NCBI GenBank assembly: GCA_016928055.1
Contig: JAFGLM010000031.1
Span: 1-64,000, forward strand
DNA: 64,000 nt
Source of the DNA: Gammaproteobacteria bacterium
GTDB lineage: Bacteria > Pseudomonadota > Gammaproteobacteria > HTCC5015
Reading direction: 5' to 3'
A program made the translations under genes and the position numbers. Position 1 is the stretch's first letter, and the number at the start of each line of letters is the position of its first letter. The notes under the pieces are model-generated. The model saw only the letters and a program-made list of their open reading frames with translations, was not told where the DNA came from and ran no database searches. Below, one piece after another: positions 29,540 to 38,175 of the stretch.

Positions 29540-29809
29540 ATGATTGAAAAAGAACTGACTATCGTAAACAAACTTGGACTGCACGCCAGAGCCGCTGCAA
29601 AACTCGTGTCGCTGGCATCTGGATTTGACTCTGATATTGAGATCGCACGCGACGGTCGTCGCGTAAACGGTAAAAGTATTATGGGCGTGATGATGCTGGC
29701 GGCCAGCCAGGGTGCTAAAGTGACCTTCTATGTTGATGGTACCGATGCTGATGAAGCCATGCAAAAAATGGAAAGCCTGGTCGCTGACAAATTTGGCGAA
29801 GGCGAATAA
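29540..29809 (+). CDS. ptsH: Phosphocarrier protein HPr (NPr-like)
   Basis: A small phosphocarrier of 89 residues with the enzyme I-phosphorylated His15 (GLHARAA) and the HprK target Ser46 (NGKSIMG). It can therefore receive both kinds of phosphate, matching the neighbouring hprK. It should donate to PtsN and the mannose-type EIIA. The expected next gene, enzyme I (ptsI or ptsP), is missing here; mgtE follows after 139 nt. The name npr is sometimes used for this position. Confidence 0.94.
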   Translation: MIEKELTIVNKLGLHARAAAKLVSLASGFDSDIEIARDGRRVNGKSIMGVMMLAASQGAKVTFYVDGTDADEAMQKMESLVADKFGEGE

Positions 29810-29948
29810 AAATAGCTGCGTATAAAAAACAACCCTCCCGCAGCTAAACCTGTCTTTCGATCAAATCCCTGCTACACTTGCGACGCGCAGGATTGGCCAC
29901 CAGTGTAATAACAGGCCACCGGTATAACCTTTTCACCGTGTCCAGACC

Positions 29949-31310
29949 ATGACTGACAGCAACTCCGAAAATACAAATGCACGCGTCAGCTCGCTTCGCC
30001 AATTATTGGGAAGCGGCACTATGCAGCAGGCTGGGCGCATGCTGAATTCGCTCTACCCCTCCGAAATTGCCGACCTGCTTGAATCATTACCCCTGCGCGA
30101 ACGTAAGTTTGTCTGGGAAATGGTTGATCCGGATATAGAAGGCGAAGTTCTGATTGAACTGGGTGAAGAGGTTCGTGACAGCGTTATCCAGGAAATGGAA
30201 GCCGAAGAAGTCATCGCCGCGGTGGAACACCTTGACGCCGATGACATGGCGGATTTGATCCTGTCACTGCCCGAAGCGGTTATCCGGGAAACTCTGGCCA
30301 GCATGGATAAACAGCGGCTGCAGCAAGTCGAGGCTGTTCTGTCTTATCCGGAAGATACCGCCGGTGGTTTGATGGAACTGAATATGGTGACCATACGACC
30401 GAATGTCACCGTTGATGTTGTCTTGCGTTACCTGCGGCGGCTTGGAGAATTGCCCAGCCATACTGATCGTCTGTTTGTAGTCGATCGCTTTGGCCGCTAT
30501 CTTGGCACGGTGCCATTGGACAAAGTACTGACGCGTCCGGATGACACGCTCATTGTTGATATCATTGACGCCAGAGTTGAACCTGTGTCGGTCAATATGC
30601 CGGAAGCTGAAGTAGCACGTTTATTCCAGGACCGCGACCTGATTTCCGCTCCGGTAGTCGATGAATATGCCCGTTTGCTGGGCCGCATTACCATCGATGA
30701 CGTGGTCGACGTTATTGTTGAAGCGGCTGACAAGACCGTTATGAGCAGTGCCGGTCTGGCCGAAGACGAAGATATTTTCGCACCCATTGTTCGCAGCACG
30801 CGGCGACGCTCCATCTGGCTGGGCGCTAATTTATTTACTGCATTTTTAGCCGCGTGGGTAATCGGTCTTTTTGAAGCAACCATTCAACAAATCGTAGCAT
30901 TGGCGGTATTGATGCCGGTTGTTACCAGTATGGGTGGTGTTGCGGGCACCCAAACATTAACGCTGGTCATTCGCGCTGAAGCACTTGGTCAGGTGGGACG
31001 CAGCAATATCCGTTCGCTACTTATCAAAGAGTCAGCCATTGGCTTGTTGAATGGCTTGCTATGGGCTCTGGTGGTTGCCGTGGTTGCGACGCTCTGGTTT
31101 AAAGACATAAAAATCGGCGCTGTCATTGCCGTCGCTCTGATTATCAATTTACTATTCGCCGCCGTTGCCGGGGTAACGCTGCCCTTTATTCTGCGTAAAA
31201 TGCAAATTGATCCGGCGCTTGCAGGCGGCGTCATTTTGACGACTGTAACGGATGTTATTGGTTTTATGGCGTTTCTGGGAATTGCAACCCTGACCTTGCT
31301 GCAACCATAA
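29949..31310 (+). CDS. mgtE: Magnesium transporter MgtE
   Basis: A 453-residue Mg2+ channel with an N-terminal MgtE_N domain (about 15-130, acidic), two CBS domains (about 135-255) and a C-terminal membrane part with about five helices (from ~283), including AVLMPVVTSMGGVAGTQ. The cytosolic domains gate the channel according to Mg2+ level. The 139-nt upstream region has an 8-bp inverted repeat TAGCTGCG (29813-29820)/CGCAGCTA (29839-29846) and a repeated GGCCACC, but no recognised riboswitch. Confidence 0.96.
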   Translation: MTDSNSENTNARVSSLRQLLGSGTMQQAGRMLNSLYPSEIADLLESLPLRERKFVWEMVDPDIEGEVLIELGEEVRDSVIQEMEAEEVIAAVEHLDADDMADLILSLPEAVIRETLASMDKQRLQQVEAVLSYPEDTAGGLMELNMVTIRPNVTVDVVLRYLRRLGELPSHTDRLFVVDRFGRYLGTVPLDKVLTRPDDTLIVDIIDARVEPVSVNMPEAEVARLFQDRDLISAPVVDEYARLLGRITIDDVVDVIVEAADKTVMSSAGLAEDEDIFAPIVRSTRRRSIWLGANLFTAFLAAWVIGLFEATIQQIVALAVLMPVVTSMGGVAGTQTLTLVIRAEALGQVGRSNIRSLLIKESAIGLLNGLLWALVVAVVATLWFKDIKIGAVIAVALIINLLFAAVAGVTLPFILRKMQIDPALAGGVILTTVTDVIGFMAFLGIATLTLLQP

Positions 31311-31334
31311 AACAGCTTTATGAATATGCCTTCT

Positions 31335-32246
31335 TTAATAATCAGCCACGCCGTCCCACAACCAGGCAGCTCCTCGCACACCGCTGGCATCACCGTACCT
31401 GGGTGCCACCAGTTGAGTTCGAACTACATCAGAAAAAACATACTCGCCCCAGAGCGCGGGAACATTTTTATAGAGACGTTTTATATTCGACATGCCACCG
31501 CCCAAGACGATGACGTCAGGATCGAGCATGTTGATCACATGGGATAAGGCACGCGCCAGCCGATCTTCGTATCGACGAAAAGCGGTTTCAGCGGTTGCGT
31601 CACCCTGCTCGGCCAGTTTCGCAATCTTTTCTGATGTCTGAGTATTGCCGGACAGTACGTTGTAGTCCCTGATAAAACCGGGACCGGACAAATAGGTTTC
31701 GATGCAGCCTTTTTTCCCGCAGTAGCACTCAAATCCGGGTAAATCGTCTTCTCGGGACCACGGCAACGGGTTGTGCCCCCATTCACCTGCCACTGCATTA
31801 ACACCGGTTAGAACGTGGCCGTTGACCACTATACCGGCACCGACACCGGTGCCCAGGATGACACCAAAAACCACATTAGCGCCTTTTGCTGCGCCGTCAG
31901 TGGCCTCAGATAAGGCAAAGCAGTTGGCGTCATTCACCATGCGAATTTCGCGACCTAACAGGGATTCAAGATCGGTTTTAAGCGGCTGGCCGTTTAACTC
32001 GGTGCTGTTCGAGTTGCGCATCAAACCACTGACGGGAGACAGCGCCCCCGGCGTCCCAATGCCGATGGTGCCGTGACGGCGTCCGGCCTGCTTTTCCAGA
32101 GTCGCAACCACACCGGCAATGGCACGCAAAATATCACGATAGTCACCACGCGGCGTGTTGATGCGCTGCTTGGCCAGCACCTTTCCATCATTGGCCAGTA
32201 TAATTCCCTCAATCTTGGTTCCACCCAAATCAATACCAATGCGCAT
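31335..32246 (-). CDS. mak: ROK-family sugar kinase, Mak-like fructokinase
   Basis: ATP-dependent hexokinase of 303 residues from ATG 32246, which follows AGGAAAACGTT. The phosphate-binding IGIDLGGTK is at the N-terminus, the ROK segment GEWGHNPLPW and zinc motif CYCGKKGCIE are present, and the C-terminus has DVIVLGGGMSN. Similarity by eye to E. coli Mak (manno(fructo)kinase) extends along the whole length, including the GVRGAAWLW end. Substrate range is inferred. Transcribed divergently from metR. Confidence 0.85.
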   Translation of the reverse strand: MRIGIDLGGTKIEGIILANDGKVLAKQRINTPRGDYRDILRAIAGVVATLEKQAGRRHGTIGIGTPGALSPVSGLMRNSNSTELNGQPLKTDLESLLGREIRMVNDANCFALSEATDGAAKGANVVFGVILGTGVGAGIVVNGHVLTGVNAVAGEWGHNPLPWSREDDLPGFECYCGKKGCIETYLSGPGFIRDYNVLSGNTQTSEKIAKLAEQGDATAETAFRRYEDRLARALSHVINMLDPDVIVLGGGMSNIKRLYKNVPALWGEYVFSDVVRTQLVAPRYGDASGVRGAAWLWDGVADY

Positions 32247-32410
32247 AACGTTTTCCTGTATTGAACCCTGTATCACTCATTCTTGAATATTTACATAGCA
32301 TCCGTTGCAGTGCACGAGTTTATTGCAGCCAGAACAACATCTTAGGTTAAATTGCTTTTCCAGCTTGCCAGAATTAGTATGAGCAATATTACAGTTAATC
32401 TGTCTTTGCA

Positions 32411-32423
32411 TGAAATCTTTTCA
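32411..32423. promoter_or_regulatory. MetR box (TGAAATCTTTTCA)
   Basis: A perfect copy of the MetR operator consensus TGAA-N5-TTCA, 24 nt before the metR start. MetR is known to bind such sites and repress its own gene, so autoregulation is likely. Confidence 0.7.
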
Positions 32424-32446
32424 ATTACTTTTAAGCAGAGTCCACC

Positions 32447-33367
32447 ATGTTTCTTGAGCTTCGGCATTTACGTACCCTGACGGCGTTAAGAGATTTTGGC
32501 AATCTGGCTGCTGCAGCCCAGCAGCTTTATCAAACACAGTCGGCGTTGTCACATCAGCTTAAAGCGATCGAAAATTACTATTCCGCACCCCTGTTTGTCC
32601 GCAAGAGCAAGCCACTGCGTTTTACTCCACTCGGTGAGCGACTGCTGCAGCTGGCGGATGAAATCCTGCCGGCGGTACAGAATACCGAACAGACATTACA
32701 ACAAATTTCAGGCGCCAGCCGCGGACGATTACATATCGCAATTGAGTGTCACGCCTGCTTTGACTGGCTGATTCCCACTATGGATGGTTATCGTAAACAA
32801 TGGAGCGAGGTGGAAATGGACTTGTCCACCGGCTTCAGTTTTGAGCCGATTCCGGCCTTGGCACGTGGACGGGTTGACGTCGTCATCACCTCCGACCCGC
32901 AGGAATTGGCCGGCATTGATTATGTGCCCCTGTTTCGCTACCAGGCGTTACTGGTGCTCGCGAATAACCATCCGCTGACAGCGAAAAAGGTTATCGAGCC
33001 GGAAGATCTGCGTGATCAAACCTTAATCACTTACCCCGTCGAACGAACGCGGCTCGATGTTTTTAACTATTTCCTGATACCGGCGGGTGTGGAACCGGCC
33101 CTGCAGCGTACTTCTGAGCTAACCGTCATGATTTTGCAGCTGGTCGCCAGTGAGCGTGGAGTTGCAGCATTACCGAATTGGGTGCTGACAGAATATTTAA
33201 ACAATAATTATGTTTCGGCCAGACCATTAGGCAAACAGGGTGTCTGGTCTACGTTATATGCTGCTGTGCGTAAGAATGATCGACCGTTGGCCTTTGTTGA
33301 TGCCTTCTTGCAGCGCGCGCGTGAGACGGCATTCAAGCTCCTGAAAAATATTGAGCCTGTGTCATAA
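32447..33367 (+). CDS. metR: LysR-type methionine regulator MetR
   Basis: A 306-residue LysR protein: N-terminal helix-turn-helix (about 5-62, LAAAAQQLYQTQSALSHQL) and a C-terminal effector domain. The text is close to E. coli MetR throughout, e.g. FVRKSKPLRFTPLGE, IAIECHACFDWLIP and TYPVERTRLDVF. In E. coli it uses homocysteine as co-regulator to control metE, metH and others. No met biosynthesis gene is adjacent; the divergent neighbour is a sugar kinase. Confidence 0.93.
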   Translation: MFLELRHLRTLTALRDFGNLAAAAQQLYQTQSALSHQLKAIENYYSAPLFVRKSKPLRFTPLGERLLQLADEILPAVQNTEQTLQQISGASRGRLHIAIECHACFDWLIPTMDGYRKQWSEVEMDLSTGFSFEPIPALARGRVDVVITSDPQELAGIDYVPLFRYQALLVLANNHPLTAKKVIEPEDLRDQTLITYPVERTRLDVFNYFLIPAGVEPALQRTSELTVMILQLVASERGVAALPNWVLTEYLNNNYVSARPLGKQGVWSTLYAAVRKNDRPLAFVDAFLQRARETAFKLLKNIEPVS

Positions 33368-33393
33368 AAAATTATTTAATATTTAAAAAAAAT

Positions 33394-35547
33394 ATGTCAA
33401 ACCTGTTGCAGAACTACATCTCCTGCCCCAAAGGCATCGAGTCGCTGCTATTGGATGAATTGCTGGCTCTGGGTGAATACAGTCTGCTCAAACAGCATAT
33501 TGGCGGACTCTACGGTAACGCCAGCCTGCAAACACTTTATCGTATTTGCCTGTGCAGTCGTTTGGCCAATCGTGTGCTGCTGCAACTGGACAGCCGCAAA
33601 ATCGAGAACAAAGAGTGTTTACGCGACTGGCTACTGAATGTCGACTGGTCCAAACATATGTCAGTTGAGCAAAGTCTGCACATCCGTTTCTTCGGTGAAC
33701 TGCCTGATATCCAGCATACACAATACGGTGCACAGTTTGCCAAAGATGCCATTGTCGATTATTTCCGTGCACGCGGCGATCAGCGGCCATCCGTTGACCG
33801 GGAACAACCCGATCTGCGTTTTCAGATTAATATCGATAAACAACAGGCGGGTTTATATCTGGATTTATCCGGTGAAAGTTTGCATCAACGTGGTTACCGC
33901 CAGGGCGTCACAACAGCACCTTTGAAAGAAAACCTCGCCGCGGCACTTCTGATACGTGCGCAATGGCCACAGATTGCACAACAAGGTGGCGCCCTGGTCG
34001 ACCCGTTATGCGGTAGCGGTACCCTAATAACCGAGGCGGCACTCATCGCTGCCAACATTGCACCGGGATTATTCCGCAAACGCTTTGGTTTTGATCATTG
34101 GCGGCAACATAAAACCGATTTGTGGCAAATCGAAATCGAAAATGCTCGCTCACGTATTAGCCGCTCCATCCCGCCCATTATTGGTTACGATGAAGATGCG
34201 CGGGCTTTGGGTATCGCCCGACAGCATATCGGTACACTTGCATTAGGTGAAAGCGAACCGCGGGTCTACAAAAAATCTCTGCAGGAATGGAAAAAACCCA
34301 GCCATATCGATTTGAAACCCGGACTTCTGATCACCAACCCGCCTTACGGTGAACGTATTGGCGATAAAGACAAACTTGCCGACTTTTATAAATTGCTCGG
34401 CCAAAAATGGATCAACGAATGTCCTGACTGGCACGCCGCTTTATTTACCGCCGATCCACAACTCGCCAAAGCGACGCGCATGTATTGGAGCAAATCTTAT
34501 GTCCTCTATAACGGCGCGCTAAAGTGTCAACTGTATTTACTGGAACCTGCGCGTGGCCTGAAACAGGATTTATCTGAGGAGATGATCGCGCAAAAGAAAC
34601 TCGATGGAATTGATATACAATCATTTACCAATCGCCTGCGCAAAAACCAGCAACGTCTCGGCGGTTGGCTTAAACAAAACAATATCGAATGCTACCGTTT
34701 ATATTTTGCCGATATTCCGGAATTTGCAGTAGCCATCGACATTTATAGGGATTGGGCAGTAGTACAGGAATACCAGGCACCTAAAAACATTGACCCGGAG
34801 AAGGCAACACAGCGCTTGCAAGCGTTGCTGTTAAGCTTGCCCTCGACACTCTCCCTAAAGACGGATCATATTGTTTTCAAGCAGCGTCGAAGACAAAAGG
34901 GCAAAACTCAATACGAAAAACTGGAACAACGGCAGGAATTTTTGCAGGTCAATGAAGGTAATGTGAGGTTACTGGTTGACCTGCACAGTTATCTGGATAC
35001 CGGTCTGTTTCTTGATCATCGCCCAATTCGTCTGCAACTGGCAAAAATTTGCAGCGGCAAACGAATGTTAAATCTTTTCTGCTACACCGCGGCCGCCACC
35101 GTACACGCGGCCGGCGGTGGCGCCCGCGAAACGGTCAGCATTGATATGTCTAAAACTTATATCGATTGGGCAAAGAGAAACTTCGCTTTAAATAAAATGG
35201 ATATTCTTAAACATAAATTAATTCAGGCTGATGTGCTGGACTGGCTTGAGAATCAAACCGAACAATTTGACGTCGTGCTTCTGGATCCTCCGACATTCAG
35301 TAATTCCAAACGAATGCAGGAAACACTTGATATTCAGCGCGATCACATTGAATTAATTAATAGCACTATGCGCTGCGTGGATAACAAGGGCGTGCTGCTA
35401 TTTTCCTGTAATTTCAAAAAGTTCAGGCTGGATCCTGAAATTTGCAGTCGCTACCGGGTTAACGATATTACTGACTGGTCAATCCCACGCGATTTTGATC
35501 GGCTGGGTAAGATTCATTACTGTTATGAAATCCGCCGCATTAATTAA
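33394..35547 (+). CDS. rlmKL: Bifunctional 23S rRNA methyltransferase RlmKL
   Basis: A two-domain enzyme that makes m2G2445 (RlmL half) and m7G2069 (RlmK half) in 23S rRNA. The 717 residues include an N-terminal THUMP domain (about 45-155), the first methyltransferase with DPLCGSGT and TNPPYGER, and a second, C-terminal one with LFCYTAA and LLDPPTFSNSKR. Length equals that of gammaproteobacterial RlmL. It follows metR by 26 nt, but no functional link is known. Confidence 0.96.
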   Translation: MSNLLQNYISCPKGIESLLLDELLALGEYSLLKQHIGGLYGNASLQTLYRICLCSRLANRVLLQLDSRKIENKECLRDWLLNVDWSKHMSVEQSLHIRFFGELPDIQHTQYGAQFAKDAIVDYFRARGDQRPSVDREQPDLRFQINIDKQQAGLYLDLSGESLHQRGYRQGVTTAPLKENLAAALLIRAQWPQIAQQGGALVDPLCGSGTLITEAALIAANIAPGLFRKRFGFDHWRQHKTDLWQIEIENARSRISRSIPPIIGYDEDARALGIARQHIGTLALGESEPRVYKKSLQEWKKPSHIDLKPGLLITNPPYGERIGDKDKLADFYKLLGQKWINECPDWHAALFTADPQLAKATRMYWSKSYVLYNGALKCQLYLLEPARGLKQDLSEEMIAQKKLDGIDIQSFTNRLRKNQQRLGGWLKQNNIECYRLYFADIPEFAVAIDIYRDWAVVQEYQAPKNIDPEKATQRLQALLLSLPSTLSLKTDHIVFKQRRRQKGKTQYEKLEQRQEFLQVNEGNVRLLVDLHSYLDTGLFLDHRPIRLQLAKICSGKRMLNLFCYTAAATVHAAGGGARETVSIDMSKTYIDWAKRNFALNKMDILKHKLIQADVLDWLENQTEQFDVVLLDPPTFSNSKRMQETLDIQRDHIELINSTMRCVDNKGVLLFSCNFKKFRLDPEICSRYRVNDITDWSIPRDFDRLGKIHYCYEIRRIN

Positions 35548-35549
35548 AA

Positions 35550-36137
35550 TTAATCCTCAGCACAACTCTTAAGCGCCTCCTCGACGACACCAATATGTAT
35601 GGAATACTGATAAGCCAGTCGCTCGCAACCACCTTCAGTATTTTCAGCAAGATTGTTTTCCTGGCAGTGTTTGAAAAGCGTTTCCTGATAGTTTTTCAGA
35701 AAACGGTCAAAACATTCTTTTTTTTCAGCTTTCTGCGCTCTGACCGACTGCATTATTTTTTCCACCTGTCTGTCACTATAAGAGGGTGCCGGTATATACG
35801 GGTCGGGGCTTTTCTTTTTGGCCCTGGCCTTAATTGCCAGCTCTTGCGGTGTGATTAGAACAGCCAGACGTTCAAATGGGTCAACCTCAGGTTTTGGTGC
35901 GGGATAAAGATCAGCATCACTGGGTTTTTCCTGTGTCAACAACACAATAGCCGACAATATTACGGCCAGCGCAACAACGCTGCCGACAACCGTCAATAGC
36001 AATCGAATATAGATATTGAGTTTAATCGCAGCGCTCCGACCGTATTTAAACCATTTACTATTATTGCCGGAATACCGATGAGATGGTAGTGAAAAACCCA
36101 ACCTGGGAAACGGGCTTAATCGTATATTTGCTGCCAA
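35550..36137 (-). CDS. Membrane-anchored protein of unknown function
   Basis: Not recognised. The frame from TTG 36137 encodes 195 residues: a basic N-terminus, one hydrophobic helix (about 43-67, LLLTVVGSVVALAVILSAIVLL), a Pro/Lys linker (about 70-120), and a charged C-terminal half containing four cysteines (CFDRF, KHCQE, GGCER, KSCAED) that could pair in the periplasm. No ATG is available, so the true start may be the TTG at 36137 or one nearer the helix. Its stop lies 2 nt from the rlmKL stop. Confidence 0.65.
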   Translation of the reverse strand: MAANIRLSPFPRLGFSLPSHRYSGNNSKWFKYGRSAAIKLNIYIRLLLTVVGSVVALAVILSAIVLLTQEKPSDADLYPAPKPEVDPFERLAVLITPQELAIKARAKKKSPDPYIPAPSYSDRQVEKIMQSVRAQKAEKKECFDRFLKNYQETLFKHCQENNLAENTEGGCERLAYQYSIHIGVVEEALKSCAED

Positions 36138-36245
36138 AACGGCTGAAATTCAGGTTCCCGTCCTCCGCTAAATCCTTTATCCTCGGCAAACACGCTATTT
36201 GTGATCTCGAATCAAGACCGCCGCCGCAGAGAGGGGAAAACAAAT

Positions 36246-36674
36246 ATGAGCAGTATCAAACAGACACTTGAACAAAAAGGTTATGACGTCTGGTCAATTG
36301 ATGTCGATCAGGTCGTACTGGATGCCATCAGGCTGATGGCGGAGAAAGGTATCGGCGCGTTGGTGGTCACAGAACACGAAAAGATGATAGGTGTTATTAC
36401 AGAACGCGATTATGCTCGTAAAATCGCCTTAAAAGGACGCGCATCTTCCAATACCAATATCAGGGACATCATGTCGGATACTGTTTTTTACGCCAGCCCC
36501 GATAATACCGTTGAAGAATGTATGGCTATGATGACTGAAAAGAGAATCCGGCATCTGCCTATTATGGAGGGTGACAAGCTGATTGGCCTGATATCCATTG
36601 GCGATTTGGTTAAAGCCAAAATCGCCGAACAAAAATTCCTGATTGATCAGTTATTGCACTATATTCACAGCTAG
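36246..36674 (+). CDS. CBS-domain protein
   Basis: A 142-residue cytosolic protein made of a CBS-domain pair (about 12-65 and 80-135). Characteristic pieces are AIRLMAEKGIGALVV, GVITERDYARK, EECMAMMTEKRIRHLPIM and GLISIGDLVK. Such pairs bind adenosine nucleotides and often act as energy sensors. ATG 36246 follows AGAGGGGAAAAC; an earlier in-frame ATG at 36201 lacks support. Its partner is unknown; a small membrane protein gene follows after 48 nt. Confidence 0.88.
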   Translation: MSSIKQTLEQKGYDVWSIDVDQVVLDAIRLMAEKGIGALVVTEHEKMIGVITERDYARKIALKGRASSNTNIRDIMSDTVFYASPDNTVEECMAMMTEKRIRHLPIMEGDKLIGLISIGDLVKAKIAEQKFLIDQLLHYIHS

Positions 36675-36722
36675 CAACGTAAGTTCATGTTTTAGTTCAA
36701 AGAGTTCATTAGGAGGATCGAA

Positions 36723-37136
36723 ATGCCGGAATATGCATGGCTACTAGCCTCGACCATCGGACTCATTCTGGTTTTAACTCTGGCCAGGCTGATATTTAAA
36801 AAATCACCAGCCCCTGATGAAATGGGCCGGACTTACATTCGACAACAACTGCAAAAGCGCAAAATAGCCAATGCGGACGTGTCTGATAATTGCATCTCAG
36901 AGCTGGTTGAAATCGCTATCAGCTCCGCTGAAATTGAAAAAGCCGCCGGTAATAATTTCAGAAAAAGCTTTACCATGCTGCTGGATTCAATGATCGATGT
37001 CATCCTGTTGTGGCGCAGCAACCCGGAAGATATGATGTTTCAGCCGATTGGTGATGAAATCAGCATGTTTCGGGAAATAATGGAACGAAATAATGTGGCT
37101 GTATTACTGGGGAGCAAAGAAAGCGTGGCAGGCTGA
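36723..37136 (+). CDS. Small membrane-anchored protein of unknown function
   Basis: Not recognised. It has 137 residues, an N-terminal transmembrane helix (about 4-26) and a mostly helical cytosolic part of mixed charge. AGGAGG stands 7 nt before the ATG, so it is very likely translated. It may form an operon with the preceding CBS gene, which would place a nucleotide sensor beside a membrane protein (inference only). Confidence 0.75.
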   Translation: MPEYAWLLASTIGLILVLTLARLIFKKSPAPDEMGRTYIRQQLQKRKIANADVSDNCISELVEIAISSAEIEKAAGNNFRKSFTMLLDSMIDVILLWRSNPEDMMFQPIGDEISMFREIMERNNVAVLLGSKESVAG

Positions 37137-37165
37137 AGGCGGAACACTTAAGCCATACCCGTCAG

Positions 37166-37882
37166 TTAAATCTGCTGCAAATAGGCAACACCTCCCAGCT
37201 CCCTGATTGCCAGCATAATCTCAATGGCTCTTTGCCTGACATAGTCTGACGGCTTATTGGCTTTACGCCATTTTGGATTTGGCAGCACTGCGGCGAGTAA
37301 TGACGCTTCGTAGCGATTCAGGCGGCTTGGTTTTTTCCCGAACAGGCGTCGGCTCGCCGCGCCTACGCCATAGATGCCGCGACCAAATTCGGCAATATTC
37401 AGATAAACCTCAAGTATGCGCTCCTTGGGCCACAACGTTTCAATCAACACGGTAAACCAGGCCTCGATCCCTTTGCGTATATAACTATGCCCGCTCCACA
37501 GGTATAGATTTTTCGCTACCTGTTGTGAAATTGTGCTGGCGCCGCGGCGTTTGTCCGAAGATTCTTCCATCGCATCAGCGATCATCTTCAGATCAAAACC
37601 GTAATGCACAGGAAACAGCTGGTCCTCTGAGGCGATGACCGCGACACTTAATTGCGGTGAGATATTTTTCAGCGTCACCCACTCTTGAGCCGGATGTTTC
37701 TTTGAAGCCCACCAGTCCTTGAGCATAAATGCAGTGGTTGGCGGATTAAGCCAGCGAAGCGGCAAAACCAACGCGACGCTGACAAGGACAAAAATGAGCC
37801 CAGACCAGGCAATCAAGCGTCTTAATTTTCGAATAGGTTGATACATGCCGACGTCAGTTTTCTCCAGCGCCAATGGTAGCAT
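37166..37882 (-). CDS. mtgA: Monofunctional peptidoglycan transglycosylase MtgA
   Basis: A GT51 enzyme that polymerises lipid II glycan strands at the inner membrane. The 238 residues have an N-terminal anchor (about 27-47) and the GT51 motifs: VIASEDQLFPVHYGFD with the catalytic Glu, RGASTISQQVAKNLYLW, and ERILEVYLNIAEFGRGIYG. A second in-frame ATG at 37846 is an equally plausible start. No transpeptidase domain is present. Confidence 0.94.
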   Translation of the reverse strand: MLPLALEKTDVGMYQPIRKLRRLIAWSGLIFVLVSVALVLPLRWLNPPTTAFMLKDWWASKKHPAQEWVTLKNISPQLSVAVIASEDQLFPVHYGFDLKMIADAMEESSDKRRGASTISQQVAKNLYLWSGHSYIRKGIEAWFTVLIETLWPKERILEVYLNIAEFGRGIYGVGAASRRLFGKKPSRLNRYEASLLAAVLPNPKWRKANKPSDYVRQRAIEIMLAIRELGGVAYLQQI

Positions 37883-38079
37883 CGAGTATCCACCCGAGAG
37901 GTGTAATTTGCCGCATATTTGCGCTGTGAAATATCACCGCTCCCGCCTGTGTGATTCCAGCCAAGATTTCCGGTACATATTACTCGCAAAATCGATGGCT
38001 GGTCGTCACATAAATTCTAAATTGTTGACGCCGACACATTCTCGCTCATCGCAAAGGTAAACAATTTTTAAAAACACTA

Positions 38080-38109
38080 TTGCATGGCATGAACACACCG
38101 CATTACTAT
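38080..38109 (+). promoter_or_regulatory. Candidate promoter of the histone-like gene
   Basis: TTGCAT (38080-38085), 18-nt spacer, TACTAT (38104-38109), about 65 nt before the start codon. The 293-nt region 37883-38175 is AT-rich toward its right end and holds no gene that I can see. Confidence 0.3.
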
Positions 38110-38175
38110 TACACCATTATCAGTTTTTCGCGCAACTAGACAACCAAACAATCATGCTGCGGAGGTCAACCAATC

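Noticed and set aside
29810..29948. Mg2+-sensing riboswitch upstream of mgtE
   Set aside because: The gap is only 139 nt and shows one 8-bp inverted repeat with a large loop; nothing resembling the M-box was seen.
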